A DNA stretch of 64,000 bases, taken from Flammulina velutipes. Its lineage: Eukaryota; Basidiomycota; Agaricomycetes; Agaricales; Physalacriaceae. Of this stretch, positions 12,101-24,526 are shown piece after piece. Location of the stretch: assembly GCA_011800155.1 (NCBI GenBank), contig CM022372.1, forward strand, positions 1,984,001 to 2,048,000, in the 5' to 3' direction. Below the pieces are notes generated by a model, which ran no database searches, was not told the DNA's origin, and saw only the letters and a program-made list of their open reading frames with translations. Made by a program: the position numbers and the translations under genes. Within the stretch, counting starts at the first letter, position 1; each line of letters begins with the position of its first letter.

Positions 12101-13226
12101 CTAGAACGATCAGCTAGGGAGCAGCTATGGGAAACCTTACTACCACACGTAGAACCCTACTTGAAGGATGAGAATTATACACCCGCTATCTTAGCGGATC
12201 GACAACTTCAAACCCTTAGGGACTTCAGTGACAAGGAATTCTTCATAGCTGGTGACAAGTTATAGAAAAAGAATGCAGAAGGAAAACACCGGAGAGTCCT
12301 CCTACTAGGCAAAAGATTGCCAGTGGTACAAGTCATACACGACAAGCATGGGCACAAAGGTCAATTTTCCGTCCGCAAACTTGTCGGGAAAAGATTCTGG
12401 TGGCCAGGGATGGATACAGACATCAATTGGTTCGTGAAAACGTGTGTACTCTGTCAGAAGAGACAGAAGATGAAAATACACAAAGAACCAACTATAACTC
12501 CAACACCAGGAATCTATGAAACGGCTTTTGTAGACACTTTCAGAATGCCGACTTCTGGCGGCACTGGAGCTCGAAAGAAGTACTCAGGATATAATGCAGT
12601 CACAGTAGCACGATGTGGATTGACTGGATGGCCAGAGGCCAGAGCGTTAATCAACGAGAATGCCAAGACCTTAGGGGATTGGATTTTCGAAGACATATTG
12701 TGTAGATGGGGTTGTATAAAGCAGATAGTCACCGATAACGGACCTGCTATCAAGAAGGCAATGGTTCATATCGAGGCTAAGTATGGTGTTAAAGGGATTC
12801 TAATCACTCCCTACAACAAACAGGCCAATGGAAAAGTGGAAAGAGGGCACTGGGACATTAGACAATCATTGTTTAAAGTGTGCAAAGGCCATCCAGAGGA
12901 ATGGCCCGCTTTCTTACATGAAGTACTATGGGCCGAAAGGATAACGGTTAAAAGGACATTGGGTCATTCACCGTTTTACGCAGTAACAGGATGTGAACCA
13001 GTGTTACCACTTGATATCGAAGAAGCCACTTGGCTTGTAGATATTCCAGATACGTTGATTTCACACTCCGACTTGATAGCGTATCGAGCAACTCAGTTGA
13101 TAAAACACAAAGAAGACGTAAAGAAAATGAAACAGCGTGTAACTGAAGCCAAGAAAAGAGCAGCAGAAAGATTCATGGATGAACATAAAAATAGAATTCC
13201 AAAGTACAAGTTCAAAACAGGCGAAC
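9125..13226 (+). pseudogene. pol: Ty3/gypsy retrotransposon pol (gypsy-1), truncated at both ends
   Basis: Order: aspartic protease (LLDSGSQIVSM near 9244), reverse transcriptase (LDLYVGYDER; YIDD at about 10910), RNase H (DTSYMAVGFYLSQ), integrase zinc-binding HHCC (about 12340-12460) and integrase core with Asp, Asp and Glu in FVDTF, VTDNG and GKVERGHWD. Gag and LTRs are missing. A frame change falls at a T-run near 9630, and an in-frame TAG lies at 12263-12265 between RNase H and integrase. A TGG to TAG change would explain the stop. The 5' end stops at a fold-back terminus (9124). The 3' end is interrupted at 13227 by the LTR of a second gypsy element. Confidence 0.85.
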
Positions 13227-13684
13227 TGTCACGAATCGCCTCTATTTTGCTTCCTCCATCACGATCCCCGACCTCCCCGAGGGTACGCCACACTCTCCCC
13301 CTTTCACGTGTTTGTCGTTCCGGACCGGGTTGGGACATAGCCTGATGATGTCATGTTTTTGGTATGTGCCTTGCGCGACACGTGACCTCAAGCAAGGCAC
13401 ATACCACTTTATTCCCACGCTCCGGATTGCATCATAGGATTGCTCATTATCACATCATCACGGCTCATCGATCTCATGGACACTTTACTTATATTCACGG
13501 TCTTTCTAGATAGTTCCTTAGTTTGTCCTCTTCGTCTCTACACTGTTCGGATATCCCAGCACTGTATCGAGCTAGGCTCTCTCATATCTCAATCTACGCT
13601 CTATTCTCTACTTTCATCTTATCGCTCTCCGTCCGATCGCGACTTGGGTGGTTGTTTGGTTCACGCCGGACTCCGTCCTTGACA
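13227..13684 (+). repeat. Putative 5' LTR of the second Ty3/gypsy element (gypsy-2)
   Basis: The stretch starts TGTCACGAATC and ends CTTGACA, giving the TG...CA ends usual for LTRs. It sits between the interrupted gypsy-1 integrase and the gag of gypsy-2. It contains a perfect 13-bp inverted repeat, GGTATGTGCCTTG at 13361-13373 and its complement at 13393-13405. No second LTR copy lies in the window, so the boundaries rest on end sequence and position only. Confidence 0.5.
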
Positions 13685-13721
13685 CTAGGACAAACTCTTC
13701 TACACCCACCTCGCTTGGCGT

Positions 13722-15469
13722 ATGCCCGCCGACCGTACCTCTATAACCAAGCCAGATCTTACTCCTCGGGCCACGCGCCTGAGACTCAAGAAAACTAGTT
13801 CCCCTCGTGTGTTAACAGTTGACGAAGTTAACTTCAGCTTACTGCCTCCCGATCTCAAAATCCGTCGTCGCCGTTACCCGCGTGAGCTTCGCCCACGCAC
13901 TGATAAGCCGGCACCATCGCGCGCTTCTCAGCCGACGCAGACTCCCCTTCGTTACCTCCCGGCGCCGAAGTTTATCAAAGCACAGCTTGGATCCTCGACC
14001 CCAGTGGCGAGTGGCAAGAACTCTTCTTTGACGACGACGATCGCTGGTTCATCCGAGACAATAACAACGTCCCTATCTATCTCACTTCCCTCGACTTCAC
14101 AGAAGCTCAAAGACACCTTGATCGATACCACGATCGTCAACGCGCTGAAGAACAGCAAAGAGCTGAGTCATCATTAGATCCAGAATCAGTTGTACCCTTA
14201 CCAGAACCCCAAGAACCCGAGCCCATTCAGACTCAAGAACCAGCTCCTGCATCCCCCGTATCGTCTCATCACTCGGACGAACCCCAGCTTCCCCCAGAAC
14301 CTAGTCCCCCGGAACCGCTACCAACCTCTTCGCCAGCCGAAGAACCTCCCAGCTCCTCGTCTTCATCCTCTTCCTCGTCTTCTTCCTCTTCTGGTCCACC
14401 TTCTCCTGTTATTCCTGCTATCCCCATCATGTCCAACGCACCTGCCCCTATCCCAAGCGAACGTGGCGCTAAACTGGAAGAGTTCCACGGCGATCGTAAC
14501 TCTGCCTCTAGATGGCTGGCTCAATTCCGGAATCACTTGCGCCTCAACGACACCCGATATCCCACCGACTCCGAACGGGTTGCCCTGTTCTTCTCCTGCT
14601 TCAGGGGAAACCTCGGTGGCAAATGGGCTGAGCGTCGCATGAAGGAATTTGACGCCGACCAGGACGACACTACTATTCTCGCTGCCAACAAGAGGTGGAC
14701 TACCCTGGCCAGCGTTATTGCCAAGTTCAAGGCTGACTTTGCCGCTATCGACCCCATCACTGTGGCACGCACAGCCATTGAGACCCTTCGTCAAGAGAAG
14801 GAGTTTTCAGATATTGATAAGTTCCTCACCGAGTTCAATTCGTACGCTGACGACTCCGAGTTCGACGAAAGCTCGCTCCTCTATTTTCTCAAGAAGGGCC
14901 TCAATAGCTCCCTCGTTGATCGCATCGCTCTATCTTATCCCCCCCCCGCTACTCTTGACGACTACAAGGCCCGCGCAGTTGAGATGCAGCATGCATGGGA
15001 GAACCGGAAGGCTGAGAAGAATAATTGGAGAGGTCCTGGTTACGTTCCCGCTCCCCGCGCTCCTGCCGCCCCTAGAGCCCCGGCTGCAGATATGGGAGTT
15101 CCCATGGACGTTGACGCGTCTAGACGCCCAGGTGCATCCTCGAACTTTCCTCACGTTCCGAGACTGACTCCTATGGACCGCGAGATCCTTCGTCAACAGG
15201 GCGCCTGCTTCAAGTGTCGCCGCCCCGGGCATATCTCCCGCAACTGCCCCACGCGTACCACTCCCGGAACCCCTCAATCCACTCGCAACATTCGCGCCAC
15301 TGATGTGGCCACGTCATCTCCGTCCACTGACACCACCGCCCCCGTCACTGACTCCACCAACGCCATCGCCCAGATCAGTGCGGTGGCTAACCTTCTTCGT
15401 GGACTGCAGGGAGAGGATAAGGAGCAGGCAGTTGCGTGTTTGAGAGATGTTGCTGGATTGGATTTTTAA
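13722..15469 (+). pseudogene. gag: Gag of the second Ty3/gypsy element (gypsy-2)
   Basis: An N-terminal basic segment starting at 13722 is open to 14177. The gag frame itself runs from about 13910 through a Glu/Pro and poly-Ser linker into a capsid-like region (MSNAPAP at 14429, EEFHGDRNSASRWLAQF) and a CCHC zinc knuckle (CFKCRRPGHISRNCP, about 15210), ending at 15469. The two parts are in different frames, with the switch near 13970-13985, probably a small indel. The zinc knuckle is the RNA-binding nucleocapsid signature. The Pol frame overlaps the end in the -1 frame. From 14429 onward the gag has no stop. Confidence 0.75.
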
Positions 15470-15990
15470 AACGCTCCCCTACTGCAACGTTAGGCGGAGC
15501 TGTACGAAATTTTGCCATATGTTCACCCAATCGATTCGCTGTATTATCACCCCATCCTCGTGAGCGTGTTCATCCCTTTGAGCTTCGAATGTCGGCAGTC
15601 ACCCGCAACCGACAGACACCCTCAATCACGCTGGAACTCGAATTTATCGGCAAACTTACTGGCAAAAGAATCGTTGCACAAGCACTTGTTGATAGTGGTG
15701 CTGAAGGCATCATTATTAACGCCCGGTACGCAAATGCGCACCATTTTACCCTCATTCCCCTTTCATCACCATTCCCTGTCCGCAACGTTGACGGCTCTGA
15801 GAACGTCATGGGTTGGGTGCGCCACTATACCGTTCAACTTGTGCGCATCTACTCTCGTGATGGTCAATCCTACCATGAGGAACTTGTCGAGCTCTACGTC
15901 ACCGATATTGGTGACCACGATGTCATCTTAGGCACAGATTGGCTTGACGAACACAACCCCGAGATCGACTGGGCTCACCCAGAGAAGTAG
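15436..15990 (+). pseudogene. pol: Protease domain of gypsy-2 pol, truncated
   Basis: Open in the -1 frame relative to gag and overlapping it by about 34 nt. It contains the retropepsin motif QALVDSGAEG and the later ILGTDWLDEHNPEIDW, the usual end of a gypsy protease before reverse transcriptase. The reading frame ends a few codons into the mosaic fold-back at 15976. No reverse transcriptase, RNase H, integrase or 3' LTR of this element is in the window. The missing part was therefore lost or moved, not simply displaced to the far side of the fold-back. Confidence 0.75.
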
Positions 15991-18693
15991 GTATAACTAG
16001 TTATAGGCCTGCTGGCAGAGGGGGTCGTATATAGATATGGTCTTCTATTTAGAGGGTCTCTAAGTAGAGGTCAATAACTAGTTATGTGCACGCTCCGGGG
16101 GCGGCTGGGGCAGATAGCACTGGCTAGCTTATATAGGAATGGGAATTGATGGGGTTGATGGCTAGATGATGGGGGAGCAGGAAATTGGGGGAAATGTGGC
16201 ACCAGGAAAATCCGGACCTAGGAATTGATGGGAATTGATGGGGATCATTGACAGGGGATGGGGAATAGGGATAGGAAATGTGGCACCAGGAAAATCCGGA
16301 CCTAGGGATTGATGGGATTGATGGATTGATGGGCAGATAGGATGGAGGATGGGGGATGGGGGATTGATAGCAGGGTACAATTGTGGCACCAGAATAAATA
16401 CTGGGCTATTGCCAGGGTATGAGGAGGGTATGGGAGGGATGATTGTAGGGTGAAAAATACAATTCTTTTTAACTATCAGAAACATGAATGGGGATGTGGC
16501 AGCTACTGAAACCAACAATAAAACGATGTGTGGCGCATTTTTAATCGAGGAGCACATACCTCGGATCGACCTGGGGTTGCTCTAGATGTCTTCCTATTGA
16601 AAAATGAATGTGTGCAGCACAAAGAACCATGTAAAAACACGAAGATTTGGCTGAGAAACAAGCAGAACATTATTGAAAATCCATCAAAAAGCACCAAAAA
16701 GGGAGCAGCACTTTGCCCTCGCTTGGGGGTGACCTGAAACCACTTGTAGGTCGTCTAGACACCTTTGGGGCATTGTATATGTCACTCAGTTAGGTCCCCA
16801 GGTCAACAGAACCCTTGGATATGATCAAAATGCCAAAAACCCGGACCACACAGGTTTGGGCCACACTATCAACTTGCCATGACCTGGGGACACCTTATAT
16901 TCGAAGATATATGTATATAATGCTCTAATCATGAGTTAGATGAAGTCTGGAGTGTGAAAAATGCGGTCAAAACCTTGGATATATCCCAAATAATGTCCCC
17001 CACCAAAGCACACATATCATCAACTTCCCCTGACCTCTGGGTCGTCCCAATGTGTTCTATTATCATTATAAATGATGTACTAACACCCCATAGGTGTCTC
17101 CAGTATGTCAAAATGCGAACATTCATGATACTAGGTGAACCCTTATTCACCCTTCCTCCTCAAGTACACTCATTGGTTCGCATATTTACATCTTTAGGAC
17201 TGTTCTAATACTCATTTGACATCATATAGATGATATCTAGGGGCCCAGGTCACAGGTAGACCTCGAAGATACATCTCTTTGGTACATAGTGAGGATATGA
17301 TCTTTGTACTAATTCTCAAATGTCCATGCTCTATATTGAAGGGTGTTCAACCTGGGACATATTCTGGGAGGCCAAAAGCACATTGTATGATGTTAAAATC
17401 AATAGTCCACCACTCAGATGTATGATAGTTGGGGTGGTTCTTGCTGTAGAAGGAGGGGATATAAATTATTGTACCATTTATATTCGCATTTTGACATACT
17501 GGGAACACCTCTGGGGTGCTAATACATCATCTATAATGATAATAGAACACATTGGGACGACCCAGAGGTCAGGGGAAGTTGATGGTATATGTGCTTTCTT
17601 GGGGGACATTATTTGGGGTATATCCAAGGTTTTGACCGCATTTTTCACACTCCAGACTTCGTCTAACTCATGATTAGAACATTATATACATATATCTTCG
17701 AATATAAGGTGTCCCCAGGTGATGGCAAGTTGATAGTGTGGCCCAAAGGTAGGTGGTCCGGGTTTTTGGCATTTTGATCATATCCAAGGGTTCTGTTGAC
17801 CTGGGGACCTAACTGAGTGACATATACAATGACCCAAAGGTGTCTGAACGACCTACAAGTGGTTCCAGGTCACCCCCAAACGAGGGCAAAGTGCTGCTCC
17901 CTTTTTGGTGCTTTTTGATGGATTTTCAATAATGTTCTGCTTGTTTCTCAGCCAAATCTTCGTATTTTTACATGGTTCTTTGTGCTGCACACATCCATTT
18001 TTCAATAGGAAGACATCTAGACCAACCCCAGGTCGATCCGAGGTATGTGCTCCTCGATTAAAAATGCGCCACACATCGTTTTATTGTTGGTTTCAGTAGC
18101 TGCTACACCCCCATTCATGTTTCTGATAGTTAGAAAGAATTTTATTTTTCAACCTACAATCACCCCTCCCATACCCTCCTCATACCCTGGCAATAGCCCA
18201 GTATTTATTCTGGTGCCACAATTGTCCCCTGCCCCCAATCCCCCTGCCCCCATCCCCCCATCCCCTCCCCCATCAATCCCATCAGTTCCCATCAATCCCT
18301 AGGTCCGGATTTTCCTGTGGCCACATTTCCCCTGCCCCCATCCCCCATCCCCTGCTCCCATCAAACCCTAGGTCCGGATTTTCCTGGTGCCACAATTCCT
18401 ATCCCCATCCCCCATCCCCCTGGTCAATCAATGACATCAGTACCCATCAATCCCTAGGTCCGGATTTATGTGTGGCCACATTTCCCCATCCCCTGCTCCC
18501 CCCCACCCTCTCTCATCAATCCCTCCTCCTCCCCATCAATTCCTATCCATATTTGGATGCTATCCCGCCCCATTTTAGCCCGCCCCCAGCCCGCTGCCTG
18601 CCAAAAAATACCCCCTAAAACCCGTAGTGGACAACAGGTTGTTTAGCCCCACTCCTATAACAGTTTAACTAGTTGCCCTTATAGCATAGGGTG
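15976..18693 (+). mobile_element. Mosaic fold-back element (type A-like left arm, type B right arm), no target duplication
   Basis: Left arm 15976-17119, loop 17120-17482 (363 bp), right arm 17483-18693. The right terminus (GCATAGGGTG) and its CCCGCCCC-rich subterminal zone match type B copies. The left outer part (GTGCACGCTCCGGGGGCGGC and flanks) is closer to type A copies. The left tip begins CACCC but is otherwise diverged. The flanking 7-mers (CTGGGCT on the left, CGAAAAA on the right) do not match. The left flank is gypsy protease and the right flank is an unrelated gene. A 117-codon open frame runs from loop to right arm at 17320-17673. Confidence 0.8.
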
Positions 18694-19722
18694 CGAAAAA
18701 ACAGAGCTATACTCGATAGGTTGGCGATCAATACAGATGCCCTGTGGAAGGAGAAGGATAAGGGGAAGGCGGTGCCAGTCGGGACTCAGGCGCCTCCCAA
18801 GGTCTCTGAAGAGCCAACGCCGCGAAGGCAATCGAGCCGTTTGACGGAAAAGGCCTTGGACTATTCTGCTGGTGATGGGGGTGAGCGTCAGCGAATGAAT
18901 GTGGATGAATACGTACCAGATGCGATGGATGTTGACAGTGTCCCAGGCGGTCTACCTGCCTCTGCCGCTAAGCCTGTCGTCCCACCCGCCGCTTTGTCTA
19001 TCGTTGCACCTGCCGTCTCACCCGTCGTGATCCCTCCCGCCCTTCCTGTGGTTCCGCCAGCCAGTTTGCCCATTGTCGCACCTCCTGGTCCCCCCATCCC
19101 GATTTCTCCCGTCGTGCATGTCATTGCCCTCGCACCCGTCCTTGACGCGACACACAACTCGTCGGGAACAGAAGTGAGCGACGAAGCACGGGAACTTCTG
19201 CTGGAGGCACTGGACTGGTTTTTGGTCCCATACCGAGTTTTTGCTACGCCATGCTGGGGTGACTCGTGGACGTCTCTTCTGGAGGCGTTCGTGAGACTCG
19301 AAGCATCGGTGGAGTTCCGAGTGACGGAGGGTAATTTGCCAAGGACTGGTAGACCCATTATTCTGTCGGACTGGGTCGCAGACGGTCGATTGAAGCCTAA
19401 GAGAGCGGGACAGATACGGAAGATGCTGTCGTTAAAGGCGAAGGATTTGCCAAGTTTTAAGGCCACGTTCTGTGCTTGGTGGGATGGAATGCAACCAAGT
19501 TGGCGGAAAGAAGATGAGGATGGAAAATGGATTCGGAAGCGTCATGGACGGGAGTTCGGCGTCCTAGATGCTTGGGGGCCCAACGGATGGTTGTCGGTGG
19601 TAGCATGTTTGTATTGGTGGAGGGAAGTTGAGATGGACGAACTGAGCGTGTGGGCAGAGTACGTAAATGATGCCGCATGGATGATGGAAGGGTTGAGTGG
19701 GTGTGGATATCAGTCTAAGTAG
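18694..19722 (+). pseudogene. 5'-truncated transposon-associated hypothetical protein (WW/QPxWR type)
   Basis: Open from the fold-back end to a TAG at 19720-19722, about 342 codons, without its own ATG at the start. The N-terminal part is charged. A long Pro/Val/Ala-rich linker follows (about 18950-19140). The C-terminal domain carries CAWWDGMQPSWRK, DAWGPNGWLSVVACLYWW and a final AWMMEGL segment. Proteins with a WW...QPxWR...GxNGxxSVVxxLxWW pattern are familiar from agaricomycete transposon-rich regions, but I know no function. Truncation exactly at the element terminus, with no matching sequence on the other side, indicates rearrangement. Confidence 0.55.
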
Positions 19723-20041
19723 CTCTACTAAATGCTATACTGCACATTAGAGATGACTCTATATTCGCACTGGTTGTATGCGTCACTTACGGATAGCGTA
19801 TAGATAGGAATGAAGACAGGGATGCAGAATGATGTCACTGTTAATATCGGTCCGCCGTTCCGTATGATTAGTAATTCAACGTTGGTTATTGTAATGGCTA
19901 TTCTTCTAAGTGCGATGTGTGGCGTCGAGTGCTGTGGCGTCAAAGGCGGCACAACCGGGGCTCCTGCTGCACCCGTAATGTACGACCCAATACTGTGGAG
20001 GCCGGACCTGCGCCACAGTTCTAAATGGATAACCGGGCCAG
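19723..20041. other. Intergenic, no gene recognised
   Basis: Mixed composition with several short open frames but no recognisable protein. A TGTGTGGCGT motif occurs at 19915-19924. Confidence 0.4.
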
Positions 20042-20300
20042 GACGAAGCGGATTGCAGTGCAGGAGCAAGCAGTGGCGTCGCTTTGTCATCCACGGAATG
20101 TCCCGCATGGAGTCAGTCCTAACAAGGTGCGGGATTGCCGGGGTACGAAGCGGATTGCAGTGCAAGAGCAAGCAGTGGCGTCGCTTTGTCATCCCACGGA
20201 ATGTGCCGATCGGGCGTCCAGCGGCGTCGCTTTGTCATCCGCGGGATGTCCCGTATGGATTCAGTCCTAAAGCAAGGTGCGGGATTGCCGGGGGTAGCAT
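20042..20300. repeat. Degenerate tandem repeat, GC-rich, about 102-bp unit
   Basis: ACGAAGCGGATTGCAGTGCA recurs at about 20043 and 20145, each time followed by GCGTCGCTTTGTCATCC and then a TCAGTCCTAA...GGTGCGGGATTGCCGG tail. A third partial unit containing GCGTCGCTTTGTCATCC starts near 20224. Open frames here on either strand simply translate the repeat. Confidence 0.8.
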
Positions 20301-20446
20301 GTACCTGGCGGCGGCGGGAGGCTTACTAAGTATTAAGGGGCTGGGAATAGACTGGGGAGGTGGCCAACCCCCATAGGGATAGATCCCTACCCTTGTCATT
20401 TGCTCATAGGGATACAACCCCGGGGTTTTGGCTGTAGAGTACTGCT

Positions 20447-21394
20447 ATGGCTCAGCATCATGTCGAGCCGGAGGACATGTGCTTATGGCTCCCCTCAGAC
20501 ATTCCCAAGGCATCGCGACTTGCCTATCGAGGGTCGCTGTTCACGACGGAGGCTGCATTACGCAAGCTCCAATGCTCCAAAAATCTGAACGCACTTCGCC
20601 TCCGCCTCCACACCAAAAGCCATCTAATTCGATTCAAGAACAAGAACTTCACCGGTCAACGGAAGACCACTCGCGCTCGGACTTTGCTAGACGACCTTGG
20701 CGACAAGATCAATGCCACGAAAGAGAAGTACCGCACCGCATATACTGCCCTGGCAAGCTTGGAGGACGACGTCGCGCCCTTTCGCGCGCTGGCCGATGGC
20801 GACATTCAGACAAAATATGTGTTCGATCATGACGGGCAGGCAGCCCGGCGACTGGCGAAGTTGACGCAGCACTCCAGTCGTCGCCGTATCCAGACGACAA
20901 TAATGCGGGTGGATGATACGGAGCAGGAGGCTGCCGGGGAAGAGGCGCCCGACGGGGCTTGGGTGGCGGGGTCCAGTAGACAGAAGATGAGTTGGATATG
21001 GACCGCGCAAGGCGCTCCTGACGTGGAGGACGAACAGGTTTTGCATGATTGTAAGAAATCAATTTACTCGAACTCGCAGTTACTGATGTGTGGCGTAGCT
21101 GTTCGTGTAGAATGGTCTAAGTCGTTCGCGCGAAAGGAACGGTGGAAGGAGGAAGTAATTCTTTTAGAGGAGGAAATGAGGCGTGTACTGGAATCCCTTC
21201 AATATGAGGTGAAGGAGTGGAGAGCACGGGAGGCTGGGGTGCATATGTCAAAGCACGCGGGTGAAGGCATGCGTGCGTACGCGCGACGTCAGGCGGCGAT
21301 TCGGGAGCGACTGCTCCATGGTTTCACAGAGCTCTTCTCTCCAGAGCCACCCGGAATCTCAGGGAAACGCAAGAAACGTGGCCAGGATGACTGA
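20447..21394 (+). pseudogene. C-terminal portion of a KDZ transposase (KDZ-3 remnant)
   Basis: Exons 20447-21050 and 21099-21394 (intron 21051-21098). The protein starts at the region that in KDZ-1 follows the catalytic core (LWLPSDIPKAS near 20480, then FTGQRKTTRAR). It continues with SWIWTAQGAP, VRVEWSKSFARKERWKEEV and EEEMRRV, parallel to KDZ-1 7425-7640. It ends with a basic tail (GKRKKRGQDD). The cysteine cluster and catalytic core are absent, so it cannot transpose. The piece has no internal stop. Whether it is expressed as a stand-alone protein from the ATG at 20447 is unknown. Confidence 0.75.
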
Positions 21395-21662
21395 GACTGG
21401 ACTTTACTTATAGATTATTTAATTTTCAACGCATTGGGGTGTTATTATTATTGTTATTTAATTGTTTTGGACTGCTTAAGCTCATTTTAATGCTCGTGGC
21501 ACACGGCATTTGACATGCCGTTGATGGTGAGCTACGGCATACTGGTTAAACCGGGACGAAAGTGGCCGTGACTGGAAAATGGGACATCTTCCATGGCTAT
21601 AGCCAGGGGAAGTTGTCCTTCCTGCTCTAGGGCTACAGCCATGGAAATTTTAACCATTTAAT
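21395..21662. other. AT-rich intergenic with small inverted repeats
   Basis: No gene seen. It holds short inverted pairs such as CCATGGCTATAGCC and GGCTACAGCCATGG (about 21590-21645) and CACGGCATT/GATGCCGTTG-like pairs near 21500. Confidence 0.4.
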
Positions 21663-22475
21663 CTAGCTACAGCTAGGAAGATGTGCCATCCAGTACTGCC
21701 AGTGGTGGCGAACAACGTTGTAGACGGCAGCGAACCGCGACGTCGTCCCAGGATAGGGATTCACCATGACCGTCTCAGCGCGCAGAGACTTCTTGGAGAC
21801 GGCTCCGAGACGACGGGTCCGTGGGGTGAACTCACCGCTGACGACCTTGTAGCCCATCTTGCGTGGGGGAGCCTCATCCTCAGAGTCCTCGGACGGTGGC
21901 GCACGAGCGCGTTTCTTTGTCGGTGTCTTGAATTGGCTGATGTCCTCGACACGCTGCAACATGATTAGCGCAGTCCCATACAGAACACAGCAGTGACTTA
22001 CAATACCAAGTGCTCCAGCGTCGTCGTCTTCATCACCGTTGCCGCCATCATCCAGGCCTTCCTCGATGTCCGACGAAGTGGCCGGTGTGCCACGACGCAA
22101 AGCTTTGTCGTCGTCGTCGTCGGTGTTGGCGTCTTCCTCGGCGTCTTCTTCAGTGGGAATCGCAGCAGCATTATTCGGAGCAGCTGGTCGGAAATCAGAC
22201 ATGATACTGCCAAGTGGTGAAACAAACTTACCAGCGTCAGGGAGGCCCTCAGCAAGGGCACTAAAGTCGGGGCTTTCTGCACAAGCAATGGCAGCAGCCT
22301 TGCGCCAAATTTCTAGCAAAGAGTCAGAAAATCAAGCCACCAAACAGGACAACAGCGACATACCCTCATTGGCCGCCGTCTTTGCCACCAGAGCAGCGGA
22401 AGCTACCAAACGGCGCTTGGCCGGAACAGACAATTGAGACAGAGATTTGGGAGCCGTAGATTTGAAATCTAGGGA
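21663..22475 (-). CDS. Acidic hypothetical protein, transposon-associated
   Basis: On the minus strand a coding stretch begins near 22475 after a CCCTAG acceptor (SLSQLSVPAKRRLVASAALVAKTA). It passes an intron at about 22317-22367 and continues through EIWRKAAAIACAE, an Asp/Glu-rich segment (22090-22150) and a basic PTKKRARAPP-like motif to a stop at 21663. The first exon is not evident because upstream sequence is the ACCCG-rich repeat. No recognised domain. It could be a nuclear protein given the alternation of acidic and basic tracts, but that is only composition. P1 ends just upstream (22639) on the same strand. Confidence 0.4.
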
Positions 22476-22615
22476 ACAGCATGGGTCTACGGGTCACCCG
22501 TACCCGCGGCACCCTTACCCCCGACGGGTCAGGTGACAGGTCCAGCTCAGATACCCAAGCACCCAACCCGTAGACCCGCAGCACCCGTAGACCAATATAC
22601 CAGTCAATATTCAAG
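22471..22615. repeat. ACCCG-rich short repeat, possible hAT-derived MITE remnant
   Basis: A dense run of ACCCG/CGGGT motifs (ACGGGTCACCCGTACCCGCG and similar). One edge, TAGGGAACAGCATGGGT at about 22471, resembles the inverted edge TAGGGAATAGCACGGGT at about 32378. Dense GGGTA/ACCCG subterminal motifs are common in hAT elements; the boundary on the right is not clear. Confidence 0.4.
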
Positions 22616-24526
22616 ATACTATACATTACAGAATCTTTCTAAGTAATACAGTGAGGCAGTATAGGCGGACGCCGAAAAATGTCCAGAAAAGTTACTATAT
22701 AGAATGAAACTAAATGTCTTTCCATGCCAGCCACGTCACCGTCTGCCAAAACGTCGCTCTCCAACATCTTCTGGACACGCAGCTCAATACTTGGGTCCAG
22801 AGGCCTACAATTGCGACGCCAGCCCTTCATCACATAGTACAACCCACCCAGAGTGTCGCAACGCTCACGGAGATTTTTCGATGCAAAACCTCTCCGCCCA
22901 TCATCAATAGCGCTAGGAATAATTGACGACTCAAGGTGGGGGAGCATCTCGAAGATATAGAGGTGGCGCTCAGCCCAAGTGTGTCCGCCAGCAGCACTAT
23001 TGTCCACCACCTCTCCAGGATTCAAAAAACCATCCAATGGAGCAGAGTCGACAGATGTCGACACGTCGGTTGGCAGAACATAACAGTGTTGGTCCAGCGC
23101 AAATAGCTCATAACGGAAGTTAATTTCAAATATCTCCCATAATGCGAGCTGACAGACAGTGGGCGGGGGAATTGACGAGGGTGAATATAGGACTCCATTG
23201 AACTCAACGGGGGTAGCCGTTAAGTTGTCGAGATTTACGATAGCCTAGAACTGTATCAGTGAAGTAGATATTGACATCTTTATTAAGCTTACATTGGACT
23301 GCGAAAGATCAATGCAGCGTTGGAGTTGTGCTTGAACTTCCACGAACTCCTTTGCCGCACGGGACCCAGACGTTTGGCCAAAGGTGAGCAGTCCGAGGAC
23401 TTTGCGCCATGTCGTAAGTTTGAATGGCTCAAAAACGGGGGAGGTGACACGGTATATGAGAAGACGACGGAGCTTGAACCAAACAAGTAGAAAGGCCGAC
23501 CGCGTTGCTGAGTTACTATGGCCAGCGATAAGATTGGGGTCTGGGAGAGCGTATCTTCCATTGACACCTGGCAAGCGTTTGGCTCTTTCAGCTCCCTCAT
23601 CAAAGCCCTCGCCAACGGCACGACTAGCGCTGGCCCACCCAGGTATGGCAGGAGGCAGCAGCTCAGATGACACGTCCACGAACTTATTTCGCTCAGGCGC
23701 ACTTGCCTTGGTGGCCTTGCGCGCCTTCGGATCTGCAGAAAGAGTTAAGAAAATATGGAGTTATATTGTTTGTGATGTACTCACAGGGTGTGAGTGTAGC
23801 AGGCTTACTCGAAGCAGATCTGGATGGACCAGGTTGGCTCGTCGTCGTCTCCGCTGGTGGAGGAGGAGGAGGATCCTCGTCGGCGTAGATATTCGTTGTG
23901 GTCAAAGTATGAAGGTATTGGTTCATGGCGCGATAGCGATCCAATGAACCAGCCTTTCCTGTATATATAACAGGCCGAGGGGGAACACAATCCCGGCAAT
24001 CCAACGCCCAATCGTCCCAGAGACCGGACATGTCAGGATCGTCGGGTGGTGGGTCAACCCACTGGTCTACAGTGAGCTGGTAACGACGCTCAATCGGGGT
24101 CCAAACAATCCAAACTGGTATACCCGCCTATTGGCTGATCAGTTGCAGGTATCTAGAGATAAGGGACTGACGTACCCGATATAAATGTTCAGCAACAGTC
24201 ATATCCGACGTCAAAGCACCAACGACGTTGGCGAGAGGAGAGTGCTGAGGATACGACATGCGAAAATAATCACGAAATTTTGTCAGCCAGTCGAGCCGTG
24301 CCTCAAACTCCAGCAGGCCACGCTGGGTGAGACAAACAACCATTGCAGCTTCAGTGTAGGTGGCGACGACAGTCAGGCGTCGTACAAGGAGTCTGAGATT
24401 CCCCTCATACATGCGTAGGTAGATATCGTTGGTAAGTTCGGGGAAAGAGGTTTTTGCGGTGCGAAGACGTTTGCGTAGATGAATAAAGTATCCATTGAGA
24501 AGATCTGTTAATTGTATATTTAGGAG

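Noticed and set aside
15971..18700. Target-site duplication of the mosaic fold-back
   Set aside because: The 7-mers beside the two ends (CTGGGCT and CGAAAAA) do not match, nor do shifted versions.
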